64,000 nt of DNA from Sternotherus odoratus (taxonomy: Eukaryota; Chordata; Testudines; Kinosternidae): NCBI GenBank assembly GCA_032164245.1, contig JAVMKO010000009.1, positions 84,176,712-84,240,711 of the forward strand, given 5' to 3'. The stretch's first letter is position 1, and each line of letters starts with the position of its first letter. The notes beneath the pieces are model-generated. The model ran no database searches. It was not told the origin of the DNA and was given only the letters and a program-made list of their open reading frames with translations. The position numbers and the translations under genes were made by a program. Positions 42,886-54,572 of the stretch are shown in pieces.

Positions 42886-45580
42886 ATAACACTGCTGACC
42901 CAGACCTGGCTAAGCATTCACTTAAGCAGAGATGGGGCACTGAACACAGCAGAGGGAAAACACTTCCCCAGCATCAATCTCTCCTCAGCTGCACCTCCAC
43001 CTCCCTCTCTCTCATTCAGTTCATAGAGAGAAGCTTCCATTGGAGAGGACACACCCATGTTGGACCTTCCCCGTCTATGCTACGTAGCTGGATCTACTGG
43101 CTTTTTGGTCCGTGTCTGCATAAGCAGAGGGAAAAATTTGAGCCCACGTTTCCCAGCACCTCACATTTCCCATCTGTAAAATGGGGATCATAAGGACTTT
43201 CTTAAAGCCCGTGTGTGTGAGCTTAGCTTCTTCACTTTCAAAGTGTGTGGTGGGAATCCTGCCTGAATGGTGCTGGTGCAGCTCACTCACTTGTGTTTCC
43301 GTGGCCATACAAGGCTCCCACCTACCAGGAACACAGAGGTGGGCCCCGGGGCGGCCAGCACGGATTTGATTTTTGATGTCTGACTGTGCTGAGATGTGGA
43401 ATATGCCGACATTCATCAGAACTTAAAACAAGATAGATGCAGATGTGTACGCAGGTGTGTCACGCCACTGATTTCAAGGGCCCTGTATCTGCTTCCGGCA
43501 GGTCTGAGGTGGGGGCCACAAGCTTTTCATTCTCTCTTCACAGCCGCTTTGGGATAAGTGCATGTCCTGTCAATGGAGCCTGTGATGCATGGTAATGAAA
43601 ACAAAATCCATGTTCTACTTAGCCACTGTGCCTGCCCTAGGAAACAAGTGGCAAACTGAGATTTATCCTCTTCATTTCTCTCTGTTCAGCACACAGCCTA
43701 ACTGTAGAATGATGGGAGTTAGTCTGTTTAATAATGAGAGAGAATACTTATGGCTGGTCTCACCACACAATACTTTGATCTATATTTGATAACAAAATGT
43801 AAAGCATGCACACAAAGAATAGGCACTGATCACAGGAAGATGGGTCCAGTGATCAAATAAATTCAATAACTTGTCTTTTTATCTGCTCCAACCCCATCCG
43901 CAGTCAGAGGCCATACCTACTAACTAATGCATTTCAGGACAGGGAGTCCTTTAGACAGCCCAGTAAATACATTTCAGTGTATTGGGAAGTGAGCAGACTG
44001 CATTAGCAAACCTTGTTTTGTTTATGAGCTGTCAGTAACGTTCCATTCACTCTCAACACATGGTGCTCCTGATGATGGGTTTTCTTGTCATGGGCTGAAG
44101 AGAAATGTTCAGTGCAGCAGAGGGTTTGCAATTAAAAAGCCTCAGAGGAATCCACAGCTGCGGAGAATTGTAGAGGAGGATGTTGTCAAGAACACCCCCT
44201 CTCCCCCCCTTTTCACCAGTGCAATTTCCAGAAACCTCCCTGATGTTTCCATCCGATAGAAATGCTGTAGCGGTTGTCTCTGGCCCTCCTGGCTGTGAAA
44301 GAAAGCTGACCAAGGAAAGCCCTTGTGTTCAAAGTCACATTTCCAAGCCACATCAAGAGAGGGAACTAACCTGCCAGTCTCATATGGCTCACTAGATAGA
44401 GCTGCAGTGCGTTACGGAGACACCAGTATCACTGACTACTTCTTGGGACAGAAAAATGTTTGGCAGTTGGTAAGAGGCCCAAATTTTGCAACACGTGGGT
44501 CTGAGTCTACCCTCGCCAGTGCTTATTTCACTCAGCCATAATTGCACTGACTTTACACCAGTGTCAGTGAGGGAGAACTGGGTCCATATGTATTTGTGGT
44601 TTGTACCAACAGGCCCAGGCTGCAAAGAGTGGTTTTAGGTCTGAATTTTCACAAACTGAGTCGTTAAGATCCAAGGTTTAAAGACAACACATCAGAGAGA
44701 GAGAAAGAAGGTGGCCTGTCAAAGTGCAGATCCACACCCAGAATGTTCTGATGATTCCCCACAGTTCAGATATGTTTAGATCAGTTATTTTGATTTGGGT
44801 CTCTCTTTTATAGTTTGCAATTTTACATACGGTATTTGTGTAACGTTTTCCTTCTACCTCACCCCGGTATGGCAGCAAACTGGGATCTGAATTCATTGCT
44901 CCTTGTACAGAGAAATTATGGAGGTCCATTCTCTTCAATTATTTCAACAAAGTATAGATTAATTAGGTTTGTGTATGATTTTAGGGGTTAACTTGAACAA
45001 TAAGACAACATGTTTATCACCCTGAGGTAAGTAAGAAAGGTGTCAGGAATATATTTTACAGGGGGAAAAAGGAAGCCCAGGTTCAGAAATTCCTGCTGGC
45101 TTCTAAATCTCCTAGGTCAATATTATCTCCAATTTTTAAAGTACATTTCATGTTTTCACTCAGGTATTGGGCCGGCATCCTTGATCGGAGCTTAATACAT
45201 ACTTCAAGGATGAGCAAACCGTGGTGAACTTTTAACACTAACTGTGGCACAGACTTCAAGAGCTTATAGACACTGCAAAGTTTCTCATGCTAATCCTACT
45301 CATTCATATGAATACATAGAAGATCAGTGTTGGCCTGATCAAAATGTAGGCTCAGGGTTGAGGATTTTTCTTTAAAAGAAGGTTTATCATCAGAATGCAA
45401 CATCCTTAGAACATTCATTCTGTCAAGGCAGCAGGGTTTACCAAAGGAATTCTGAGACTAACCAACCAGTCATGGGATAATATTATGCAGAATACGTCAG
45501 AAGTTAAGCAAGTATTTGGGGGGAATTATAGAAGAGGGAAGTTAGAAGTCATACCAGCTACAGGGTATGAGCAATTAATC
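42886..45580. other. Unassigned DNA, one possible MIR-like scrap
   Basis: At 43165-43200 the phrase 'cccatctgtaaaatggggat' resembles the 3' end of MIR-type SINEs. The rest of this 2.7 kb shows no exon or bounded repeat. At 44535-44580 'ctttacaccagtgtcagtga' looks like a worn sauropsid dispersed repeat. Confidence 0.4.
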
Positions 45581-47296
45581 TAGGGTGACCAGATGTCCCG
45601 ATTTTATCGGGACAGTCCCGATTTTAAGGGACTTGTCCCGAGTCCCGATGAAGGCATGGTCGGGACGCCCATTGTCCCGATATTCAGCACCACGCGCCGG
45701 CAGCCACTGCTTCCTGCCTGCAGATTCACTCAGCCTGCCGGCAGAGCAGCTGATTCACTCAGCCTGCCCGCAGGAGCACACAGCTGACTGCGGGGGGAGG
45801 GGAGCTCTGCTTGCAAGTGCTGGCAGAGAGCTCCCGGCCTCCCGCAGCCCCTCATCAGCGATCATCAGCCCCACCTACAGCCACTGTCCCAGGCAGAGTC
45901 AGGACAGGTCCCTCTCTGCGGTGGGGGGAGGGGGAAGGGGAGCTGCTTGCCCAGGCGCCGGCAGAGAGAGATCTGTGCTGACTCTCTGCCTGTGGCTGTG
46001 GCTGTGGCTGTAGGTGGGGCTGATGATCCCTGATGAGGGGCTAGGGAAGGGGGGTGGTGGCTGGGGGCTCTGTGCCTCCCCCCTCCCTCTGCCAGTGCAT
46101 GCAAGCAGCACAACCCCCCCCCCATACCTGGCTGTGGCTCCTCTCACCTCTTCCAGCCCCACTGCCCCAGGCAGCTTTTAAACGGCCAGGTCCCTCCCCT
46201 CTGGAGAGGTCTCTGCCGTGGAGCACAGAGCTGCATGCTGCAGGGACTGGGCTGCTTGCAGAGGGGGCAGCCCCCCCATCCCCCGCAACCCAGCTCCTGC
46301 CCCAATCTTGACGACCCCAAGAGCCAGAGGGACCTGCCTGCTGGATACTTCCTGGGACAGGAGAACAGAGCTGCCCCAGGTAAGCATCGCTGGAACTTCC
46401 TAACTCAGCCCCTGGCAGGTCCCTCTGGCTCTTGGGGGAGGGGGCTTTGCATGCTTACCTGGCTGCAAGCCCTGCTCCAGGCTCCGGCAGCTCCCACTGG
46501 CACTTTTCCCAGCCACTGAGAGCCACAGAGCTAGTCCTTTTGGCTGAAGAGTCTGGAGACCGCTTGTTGCTCTCACCCTAGGAGCCAAAGACCTCCCAGT
46601 AGGGCTGGTGAATGTGGCCAGAGAAGGGAGCAGGGTGTGATGGGATGAGTGTCTGGGAGGTGGGAGGGGGGGGCTGGGCAATGAGGAAGGTTTATATGTT
46701 TTTGGGTGCTAGCCAGTGGGGGCCCATTGGGGGGGTGCTAGTGAGGGAGAGCCCTTAAAACTGCCCACCAACAAAGCCAGCACCTCCCCTATCTCTGTGG
46801 CCGGGACCAAAGGTCGAAGCCGGGTGCAGGAACAGGCAGTTTGGCACTGCTGTTCCCCGCACACAAGGAAAAAAAGCCACCCTCTCCCCCCAAAGTTCGA
46901 GTCACTCATAGGGTGCCACCCACCACCCTTCATAGACCAAGTCCTGCAGGGCCGTCAGGTCTTCCCTGCGTGTCTGGGGGAGGGGAGGGCGCAAAATAAA
47001 AACAATAACAATACAGCACTATCCGATTATTCATTTATTTTCATTAAATATATAAACTAAATAATAGTATATTTAACCCCTGGCCCCATGGTTTCTACAA
47101 CCCCTTTTCCAGCTTCCTAGGGCTGTGTGCCCTCTCATGGCTCTGATCAGGGCTGTGCATCTGTGCCTGTTGTATCCCGCCCCTCCATGCCCCGCCCCCT
47201 CATGTCCCCGCCCCCTGCCCCCCCACTCACACCCCTCCCCTTGCACCCCCCCCCCCATGTGTCCTGATATTTCACTCTTCCGATCTGGTCACCCTA
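45581..47296. mobile_element. hAT-type non-autonomous element, 1716 bp, perfect 8-bp TSD
   Basis: The element begins 'tagggtgaccagatgtcccg' and ends 'cgatctggtcaccctA'. AATTAATC flanks both sides (45573-45580 and 47297-47304), a perfect 8-bp hAT duplication. The first 110 bp closely match the 832-bp relative at 28.5 kb. The interior is GC-rich and contains nested inverted repeats (45847-45884 with 46004-46041; 46315-46338 with 46414-46437). It has an AT-rich patch near 46.99-47.08 kb and a C-rich right part. No transposase frame is present. The many overlapping open frames here reflect GC content. Confidence 0.93.
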
Positions 47297-47304
47297 AATT
47301 AATC

Positions 47305-49123
47305 AGATAAGGTTTTGAAAGAGCCTGGATTAGTTCTGAAGGGACAAAACTATGCTAAATGCTCCAGTGAGAATAAAGTTTCACAGAAGTGTAGGATACA
47401 ATTTAGGTTTTCTTCCCGTCACTTACTTTGAGAAAAATCCTACAAAGCTAGGTGGTCTCTTATCTGTATCTGGAGATGCTGTTAACAGCAGGCAGTTATG
47501 AAAAAGAACGTAAGAAAAAAAATCTGTTCTTTATCCAGAAGAGAAAAAAAAATGATTTTTTTTTTCAAGAAATGGGTGACAGAAATAACTGGAGTTCTGA
47601 AAAAAGGTGGAACAAGTAAGAACCAAAAGAGATTCAACAGGCAAGGCTAACTAGGTTTCCTTTTACCTAGTTACATAGGAGCAGAAGCAGGCCGGGGACT
47701 GAATGGTTCTTGTTCTTACTCTTGGGAAATGGCTGAAATGGTTCTTGTTCTTACCCTTGAGAGATGCTTATGTGCTAGGGTGATGAAAGAGAATGTAAAG
47801 ACAGAAAGAGTGGTTTTATAGCTTCCACCATCTTTTATTCCCCTCTGCCCCGAAAACCAAACTTCTAAAAAATGAATCGTTCAACTTGCTTTTCATTTTG
47901 CTTTGTTCACGATGCTGATTATTTTAATGATTTGGACCAAAGATATTTCTCTGAGATGGTTTATGTAAGGGTGGGGAACTTGAAGATCAGCAAAAGACTT
48001 CCCAGAAAGGGCAATTAGGCCTGACACATTTCTGAGAGCCACTCTGCACATTTGGTCTCTGCACTTTCTGTAAAATTCTCACTCCTTTTCTGCCTCTCTC
48101 TGCCTTAGCCAGCCTTGACAGAACTTTTTAAAAACCCCTTGGAAAAATGCCTTGGAAAAAGGGTATTTCAATGTTTCTCTTTGTGAAGACTCACATCTTT
48201 CTGGAGCTTTGTGGATCTTCGCCATCATCTCAATGAAGGATCACACCCATTATTTTGGCTCATTGGTGCAATGTTCTAAAGTAACGAGGCACAATGCAAG
48301 ATCTGGCCCATGGTGTAGACAAAAAAAGAAGGCAGAATTAAATAATGGAAGAGACTGTGCTCATGTCTAAGGCACTTTTATGAACTGCTCTGAAGCACTA
48401 GTTTAAAATGTAACTGTTCGACAGATGTTTACAGATGAGACCAGATTACGAGGATGCGCGAAGCTGCCTATTCGCTTTACCAAAGATTTTGTTGATTCCT
48501 TTGGGTTAGTTGGTGACTTTAGGCACAGCACAGAGCAAGTTCTGGGTCAACCGCACAGGGCGCCAGGAAGACCTTGTGACCTCATCCTGCCTTGTGCAAA
48601 TGCATCATCCAAGTCTCAATCTAGCTCTTAATTCTTTAAGAGCTAACTTGGGGCGAGGGAGGGGTGTGTCTCTCTCTTGGCCATGAAGGATGCAGAGACA
48701 AATACAGGCCCAGGGTTCATTTTGAAAGCAGTGGGAAGACTCCCATCAACTTCACTGGGCTTGGCCCAAGTCTTACGCTTTTTTAGTTGCTCAGTGTTCC
48801 CAGTGGCATTCCTTCCTCCAAAGAGGACACAGCCGGGCATGCTGGAGGACTGGCAAAATATTTGCAGAAGGTGAATTTTCAGAATGCATGCGTGAGTCAA
48901 TGTGCTTCCCAGGAGAGCTCACACGTCCAAGTTTGTTCCCAAGAGTAGTGTTCAGCCAGCCAGTGACTAGAAAATACTGCGTTACTCACCTACCTAATCA
49001 CAGCTACACAGCACAGCCTGGATTTCAAATGAGCCAGGACATCTAAAAAAACCAAAAAATGTCAGCAACTAATTGTCACCAATGGATACATTAAAAAAAA
49101 ATAGTGGAAGTTCCTGGCACAAG
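47305..49123. other. Unassigned DNA with a small tandem duplication
   Basis: No exon or element is recognised. At 47700-47770 a unit of about 36 bp starting with 'aatggttcttgttcttac' is present twice in tandem with a few differences. Confidence 0.4.
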
Positions 49124-49243
49124 TGCTGGAACGAAGAGCCGGGGGAGGGGGGCACAGCCGCACCCCCGGCTTGAAGTGATTTCCAGGGTTTACGGTTGGT
49201 TTCAATAGTTCTCAGCACTCCCGCTAGGCAAATTATTCCAGCA
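49124..49243. mobile_element. Short TIR element (about 120 bp)
   Basis: The ends TGCTGGAAC (49124-49132) and ATTCCAGCA (49235-49243) are inverted repeats. The body contains 'ccggcttgaagtgatttcca' and 'gttctcagcactcccgc', phrases that I recall from a turtle dispersed element. No target duplication was seen, so the class is left open. Confidence 0.5.
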
Positions 49244-50909
49244 AATTGTCCCTGGTTCCTGGAGATCCTTACGAGGGAATTCATTGAATTATTCACTCAG
49301 CTATACTGGTGCCCTACTTCTAAGAAGCTTAAAACTTATTTGGCTGCATCCATCAAATACATTTCTTGTCTCTAACCATCATTTCCCTTTGTAATCTTTT
49401 ACTCCTGCATGTTAATCTGACTAATGAATCTACACATCTTTGTAAACCTGTAACGCGCATCAGGGAGACTTCTTTGCACTTAGTTGTTCACAGCAGAAAT
49501 TCACATGGCTGAATGTAGGGACAGCTAATGAGGGGCTTTTCTTCACCCTTTGGGCTTCCTTTGTAACTTTCCAGATCATCCTTAGGTGCCTGCATCTGCC
49601 CCCATTTTGTGTTTAAGCAGCTGCTGTCTGGGGAAAAATCAACTTACCAACAAACCAAAAAAACCAAACAAGATGTTCCAAATTATTTGTGTCTTATGTT
49701 TGCTTTACTTCCAGCAACACAAAAGCAGTTTGCTCAGATGGGAATTAAAAGACAGGCCAATACTGTAGTCAATTACTCAAAGATATTACAACACAACCTG
49801 CATTAGGATAGTCTAAAATAGTTAGCTCCTTGCTCCCAGGAGCTACTTTAAAGCATCCCCTAGGTTTCCTGTATAATGGTGTCTCCGCTGTGAAGACAAC
49901 CTCTACCTGGTGACTCGTTTTTGCTGGTCCTTGTGATGACAGCTTGAAAACGGTTCTCACTGTATTTAAGCCAGTTTGCAGAATAGAAATACAGCTGCTG
50001 TGCAGCATTCAGAAAACACCATTTTTACCAGATGCCAAGAACATCTATCAGGGATGTGCAAGAGGAATTGATACAAATTTATAAACATTGAGGGGGAAAA
50101 ATCATTGAATGGTGTACTGGATTTTTATGGATTTATTTCCATTTTTTAAAGGATAGAAAGAATTGTGTCTTTATGCAGTTATAGTGTTAGCTTAATTGGT
50201 CTCATATATTCTTTTCATACCGACTTACCAATGGAAGGGGAATACAGCAGCAATAGGTTTTTTAGTTTTCCCTTATTTTTGGTAAGCGGGATGTCCTGTC
50301 ATGTCTTGCTTAGCCAGTGGGAACCAGGAACACTCCTGAATTTTCTTTTCATTAAGTTGAGGTGGTTCTGCAAAGTAACAGATTGATTTCTTTAGCGCCA
50401 AACGCCATCTTCTGGGCCCGCCAGAATCTGCCTCAGCCTACATTATAACATCAAAATCACTCTGCACCTAAATATAAATGACTAAATTTTCAGAGGTGAC
50501 AACTCTCTGCTACTCCCATTGAAGTTGAGAATACCCAACGTCACTTACCAAAAAAAAAAAAAAAAGGGTCGGGTCAATTTATGTGCCTAGTTTAAGTTTT
50601 GGGTTATGGGTGCTGGCTGGTCTGCCCCTAGGACACATGATGCTGTTCACACCGGGACTTAGCATCTGCCAATATATGTGGAAATAGCCGTCGACAAGTG
50701 TCAGAAATGTTTACAGTTCTCTTTCTTTCTGCACAGTGACAGCAGGAAGGCTGAGAGGGCTCGAATACTCAGAACAGTCTCCTGTTTAAGAAATGTAAGA
50801 AAGCAGACATACTATTTCTTCACCTCATCAACTGTATAGTAAGCGAGTCATTTTCTAGTCAGTGTTAAGCTCCTACAAGCCCAGACCAGATCTCACTATT
50901 GTTCCCAGA
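49244..50909. other. Unassigned DNA
   Basis: No exon or bounded repeat is recognised. An A run of about 16 lies at 50551-50566, with no SINE or processed copy recognised next to it. Confidence 0.4.
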
Positions 50910-51828
50910 CCTCATTTTACTACTGTATGTTCCATTCTATGCATCTGTTAAGGTTTGCCTCCCCACTTTGAACTTTAGGGTAAAGATGTGGGGACCCCGC
51001 ATGAAAGAAGAAATAACCCCCCAAGCTTATTTTACCAGCTTAGGTTACATTTTTTCCCCAGAACCCAAACATTTTTAGTTTGGACTTGGAATAACACTGC
51101 CACCACCAATTTAAGCCCCCAAAACCATGGGGTTAGGTAAATTGGAACCCCCTTCTTTAATTACCCCCAAATCTTCTCCCTTCACCTGGGAGAGGCTCGA
51201 GAACAAAGACCAAAACCCTTACTTTTTATGAGACGTGCCCGATCCAAACCAGGATTTATTTAATAGAAACAAGCAGATAGAATTTTAAAAGGAAAAGTTC
51301 AATTAAAGAAAAACGAAAAGCATAAACTTCTTGTACAGAAATTAATAGAAAAAAACCCTTAACATTATACAGCCTTCTGACCCCCTTACTAGGAATTTTT
51401 CCCTTTGCTAAAGGCTAACAAAAAGAAACACCGTGGATCAATTATTAAGTGATACAGTTTAAGCATACAATTTACTTACTACTGGACTTGGCTTTTTAGA
51501 AGATTATAGAAATCTAGAATAGAGACAGAAGGTTGGTTTGTTCCATAGCCAGGCGAACATCAACACGAGCGAGACGAGGAGGGAAACTGAAACTAAAAAA
51601 CACTCTCTTTGTTCCTGTACGTTATTTCCTCTCTTAGGTTACTTTAGGTTAACCCTTCACAGGTAAAACAGTAATTTTAAGCTACTTTATACTTATGACA
51701 GCATCCAATAAAGCGAGTTGTAGCCTACGAAAGCTTATGCTGAAATAAATGCGTTAGTCTCTAAGGTGCCACAAGTACTCCTCGTTTTATTTACGGATAT
51801 AGACTAACACAGCTGCTACTCTGAAACC
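50910..51828 (+). repeat. GAAGTGGG-type repeat split by a solo LTR
   Basis: The left piece (50910-50945) ends 'ttccattctatgcatc'. The right piece (51701-51828) continues 'gcatccaataaagcgagttg', 'tacgaaagcttatgctgaaa', 'ttagtctctaaggtgccaca' and 'actaacacagctgctactct'. Removing the LTR and one copy of GCATC rejoins the family order seen at 17.05 kb. TCCCAGA is found on both outer sides (50903-50909 and 51829-51835) and may be this repeat's own target duplication. Confidence 0.75.
50946..51700 (+). mobile_element. Solo LTR, 755 bp, 5-bp TSD
   Basis: The LTR starts TGTTAAGGTTTGCC and ends ACTTATGACA, with the TG...CA ends of retroviral LTRs. GCATC stands on both sides (50941-50945 and 51701-51705), a perfect 5-bp target duplication. 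No second LTR or internal region follows, so this is a solo LTR left by recombination between the two LTRs of a former provirus. It is of the same family as 61010-61857 (shared 'cctcccca.t.tgaact.t.ggg' start) and unrelated to the 34.8 kb provirus LTRs. Confidence 0.9.
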
Positions 51829-51956
51829 TCCCAGAGCTCAGACTATTGCATGGCTGTAAAGCTGCTCAAAGAGCATTCTGGGTAACATGCAAATAAGCAT
51901 TGCGAGTATAGTATGGGCATTGACAGGGTGGGGGTGGGGGTGCTCTGGATATTTCT

Positions 51957-52150
51957 AGGAGTACTTATGGCACCTTAGAGACTAACAAATTTATTTGGGC
52001 ATAAGCTTTCGTGGGCTAAAATCCATTTTATGATGACGTGGGGTTTAGCCCATGAAAGCCTATGCCCAGATTAATTTGTTAGTCTAAGGTGCCACAAGTA
52101 CTCCTTGTTCTTTTTGTGGATACAGACTAACGCAGCTGCTACTCTGAAAG
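51957..52150. repeat. Inverted pair of GAAGTGGG-type repeats, 12-bp TSD
   Basis: The left arm (51957-52020, minus orientation) and the right arm (52043-52104, plus orientation) are reverse complements over about 64 bases with a handful of differences and one 2-base gap. The plus copy then continues to 'gctgctactctgaaag'. CTGGATATTTCT flanks the pair as an exact 12-bp direct repeat (51945-51956 and 52151-52162). The two copies therefore arrived as one unit, head to head. Such inverted arrangements are known for Penelope-like elements and for twin-primed LINE insertions. Confidence 0.85.
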
Positions 52151-52162
52151 CTGGATATTTCT

Positions 52163-53599
52163 GTATGCGGTGGAAGCGGGGGATGTGGGAGGCTGTCACT
52201 TTTACCCTCTGGATCTTCAGTTATATCGTGCACTGTACCAAGCCAGACTATATCCTGTGAACAATATTCTGTGGTGAACAACAGTGGAGACATCACCATT
52301 TTGGTTGGGTTGATGGGGCAAACTGACATTCTTTGAGCTCACCGGGTCGTAAATCTCACAAGAGGAATTTTACAACTGGAGCTGTTTGAAAAACCATTTT
52401 CCCCTTTCATAGAAGCCACATTTTCTGATGAGTCAATGAAACTCATTCTCCTGCTAACTGTGGAATTCAGCATCCTAGCATGTTAAATACCAAATGTGCA
52501 ACCCTACTTCTACTAAGGTAGGACTGATGAGGAAAACAAGCCATAATTTGTACATTTTATTCTCTTTTGTAGATTAACTCAGCATAAGTACATAGTCCAA
52601 CTCCCAAAAATAGAAAGGAATCTGTAATTAAAGAGAGAAGACATTCATTTACAATGGATTCCTCCTTCGACTCCCACAGAACACATTTCTTGCTCAGGAC
52701 TCTGCCATTGAACATGGTGCAATTCTCTGCACAGTGATCGATGGGCAGGTTCCCAGACTCTTAGCAGGTTTCTAATATTGTTGTTTCGCTATATTTAATT
52801 GTATTTCTTTCCAAGTGTAGTCCAGCATCTCATAGAGACAGTGGTAGGATGGGGTGGGGCATTGAATTACTGGAACAAACACTCTGCTATCAGGCACTTT
52901 TATAAACATAGCCTTGAGTGGAGAGAACAAACCCTTAAGCTCTTAGATTTAAAGACAGAGGTTTTAAAGCAATAGTAGCTAAGAAAGATGCTGACACAAG
53001 AGTTTCAGGCCTCAATAAAGACCTCAACATTTTTGATCTGAACCAAAGCGAATCATAAAGCTTAATGAATCCTCCCGGTTCCTATTTTTTGGCTCTCACT
53101 TCAATTTCAAACAGCTTGTACCAAGAAGAAAGACCAAGCAGCTCCAATATCTCCTAATTAGAGGACATTTATCGTTGAGATGACACATTTAAAGGTATCT
53201 TTAATATTATAATTTTGGAGTGATGACATTGCACCAAATAAACGATTTGTGCAGCTACAGAACACAAAAGGAGATCAGAACCAAAGAAAAAATTAAGAAA
53301 CTGCAAGCAAGTGTAGTGTTATTGATGAGTAGCTGCATAATTAGGTCGATAAATTTGCACTATATAAATAAAACTCCCTATGTAAAAAATAAATCACAAC
53401 TATTGAAACTTATTTCCGCAAGCACAGCACTTTTGTAGGGAGCGACTCAAAAGGCATCTGTCTAGCTAATAAAATGGCTGCTTATTACACAGATAGATTG
53501 GGGTCATTACAGCTAATGTAAAGTCCTGATACAGTTATGAGAGACTGGTTAATTACATTCTTCCTGTTCAATAACTAAAAAGAACCCACTCAGCTTCCA
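52163..53599. other. Unassigned DNA
   Basis: No exon or bounded repeat is recognised. The 53.0-53.5 kb part is AT-rich and repeat-free. Confidence 0.4.
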
Positions 53600-53998
53600 T
53601 TTTAGTGCCAGAGAAGAGAAAAAGGAGTCAGGTATGAAATTAATAGGCAGCAGGTTTAAAACAAATAAAAGGAAGTATTTTTTCAGACAATACACAGTCA
53701 ACCTGTGGAACTCCTTGCCAGAGGATGTTGTGAAGGCCAAGACCATAACAGGGTTCAAAAAAAGAACTAGATAAATTCATGGAGGTTAGGTCCATCAGTG
53801 GCTATTAGCCAGGATGAGCAGGGATAGTGTCCCTAGTCTTTGCCAGAAGCTGGGAATGAGCGACAGGGGATGAATCACTTGCTTCCCTGTTCTGTTCATT
53901 CCCTTGGGGGCACCTGGCACTGGCCACTGTCAGAAGACAGGATACCGGGCTAGATGGACTCTTGGTCTGACCCAGTAGGGACGTTCTTATGTTCCAGG
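53600..53998 (+). mobile_element. CR1 LINE, 3'-terminal part
   Basis: This copy matches the last part of the 20.7 kb element: 'ggcagcaggtttaaaacaaa', 'cagtcaacctgtggaactcc', 'gataaattcatggaggttag', then the 3' UTR with 'cacctggcactggccactg' and 'ggtctgacccagtagggac', ending in TTCTTATG. The ORF2 end is shifted by an extra A in a run near 53755-53765. It is 5'-truncated and non-coding. Confidence 0.9.
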
Positions 53999-54572
53999 TA
54001 AGGAACATATAATTTTACTAAAAATAATCAAGAGCTTGCCAGCCACCCTACTGGTATCAATTGAAGTGATGAGGTTTCATGCGAATGGAAAGAACAGGAA
54101 TAACTTATTTTAAACAGCCAACACTCGATTCAGTACATGAGGGCAGTTACCTGTCTCTGCAGACAGTGCAGTGTGCAAATGTTACATTCAGTCTCCTCCG
54201 ACGTGGAGCCAAATGGTCCCGATCCAGAATCGGCCTCTATGGCAGTCGCTGGGCCCATGCCGAGCTGTGCAGACGTGCTACCATGCCAGCTCTCTGTTCA
54301 CTGTGAAAGAGGCGCTGCACCGTATGTCTAACCAATGCAGAGATTTGCAATCAGACAGGAGGGTGGGTTGTGTGTGCGCCTGGAGGAGGGGGTTGCTCAT
54401 TTGAATAATCTTGTCTATTCAATGTGCCTCCCCTGTAGGTGGGCACCGCTGTGTCACAGCAAGTGGCAGCATTCCAGAAGTTACAGGCCACCTTGGGCCA
54501 ATCCTCCGAGTCTGATGCTGTCACCACGACTATGGATGTCATAGGAAGGCGAAAAGCACCCAAACGTGGCAT
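53999..54572. other. Unassigned DNA
   Basis: Several short open frames overlap in the same 0.5 kb on both strands. None shows a domain. No bounded repeat is recognised. Confidence 0.35.

Noticed and set aside
45585..46681. Many overlapping 60-140 codon frames in the 45.6-kb hAT element
   Set aside because: None carries hAT transposase motifs. They appear on both strands at once because stop codons are rare in GC-rich DNA.
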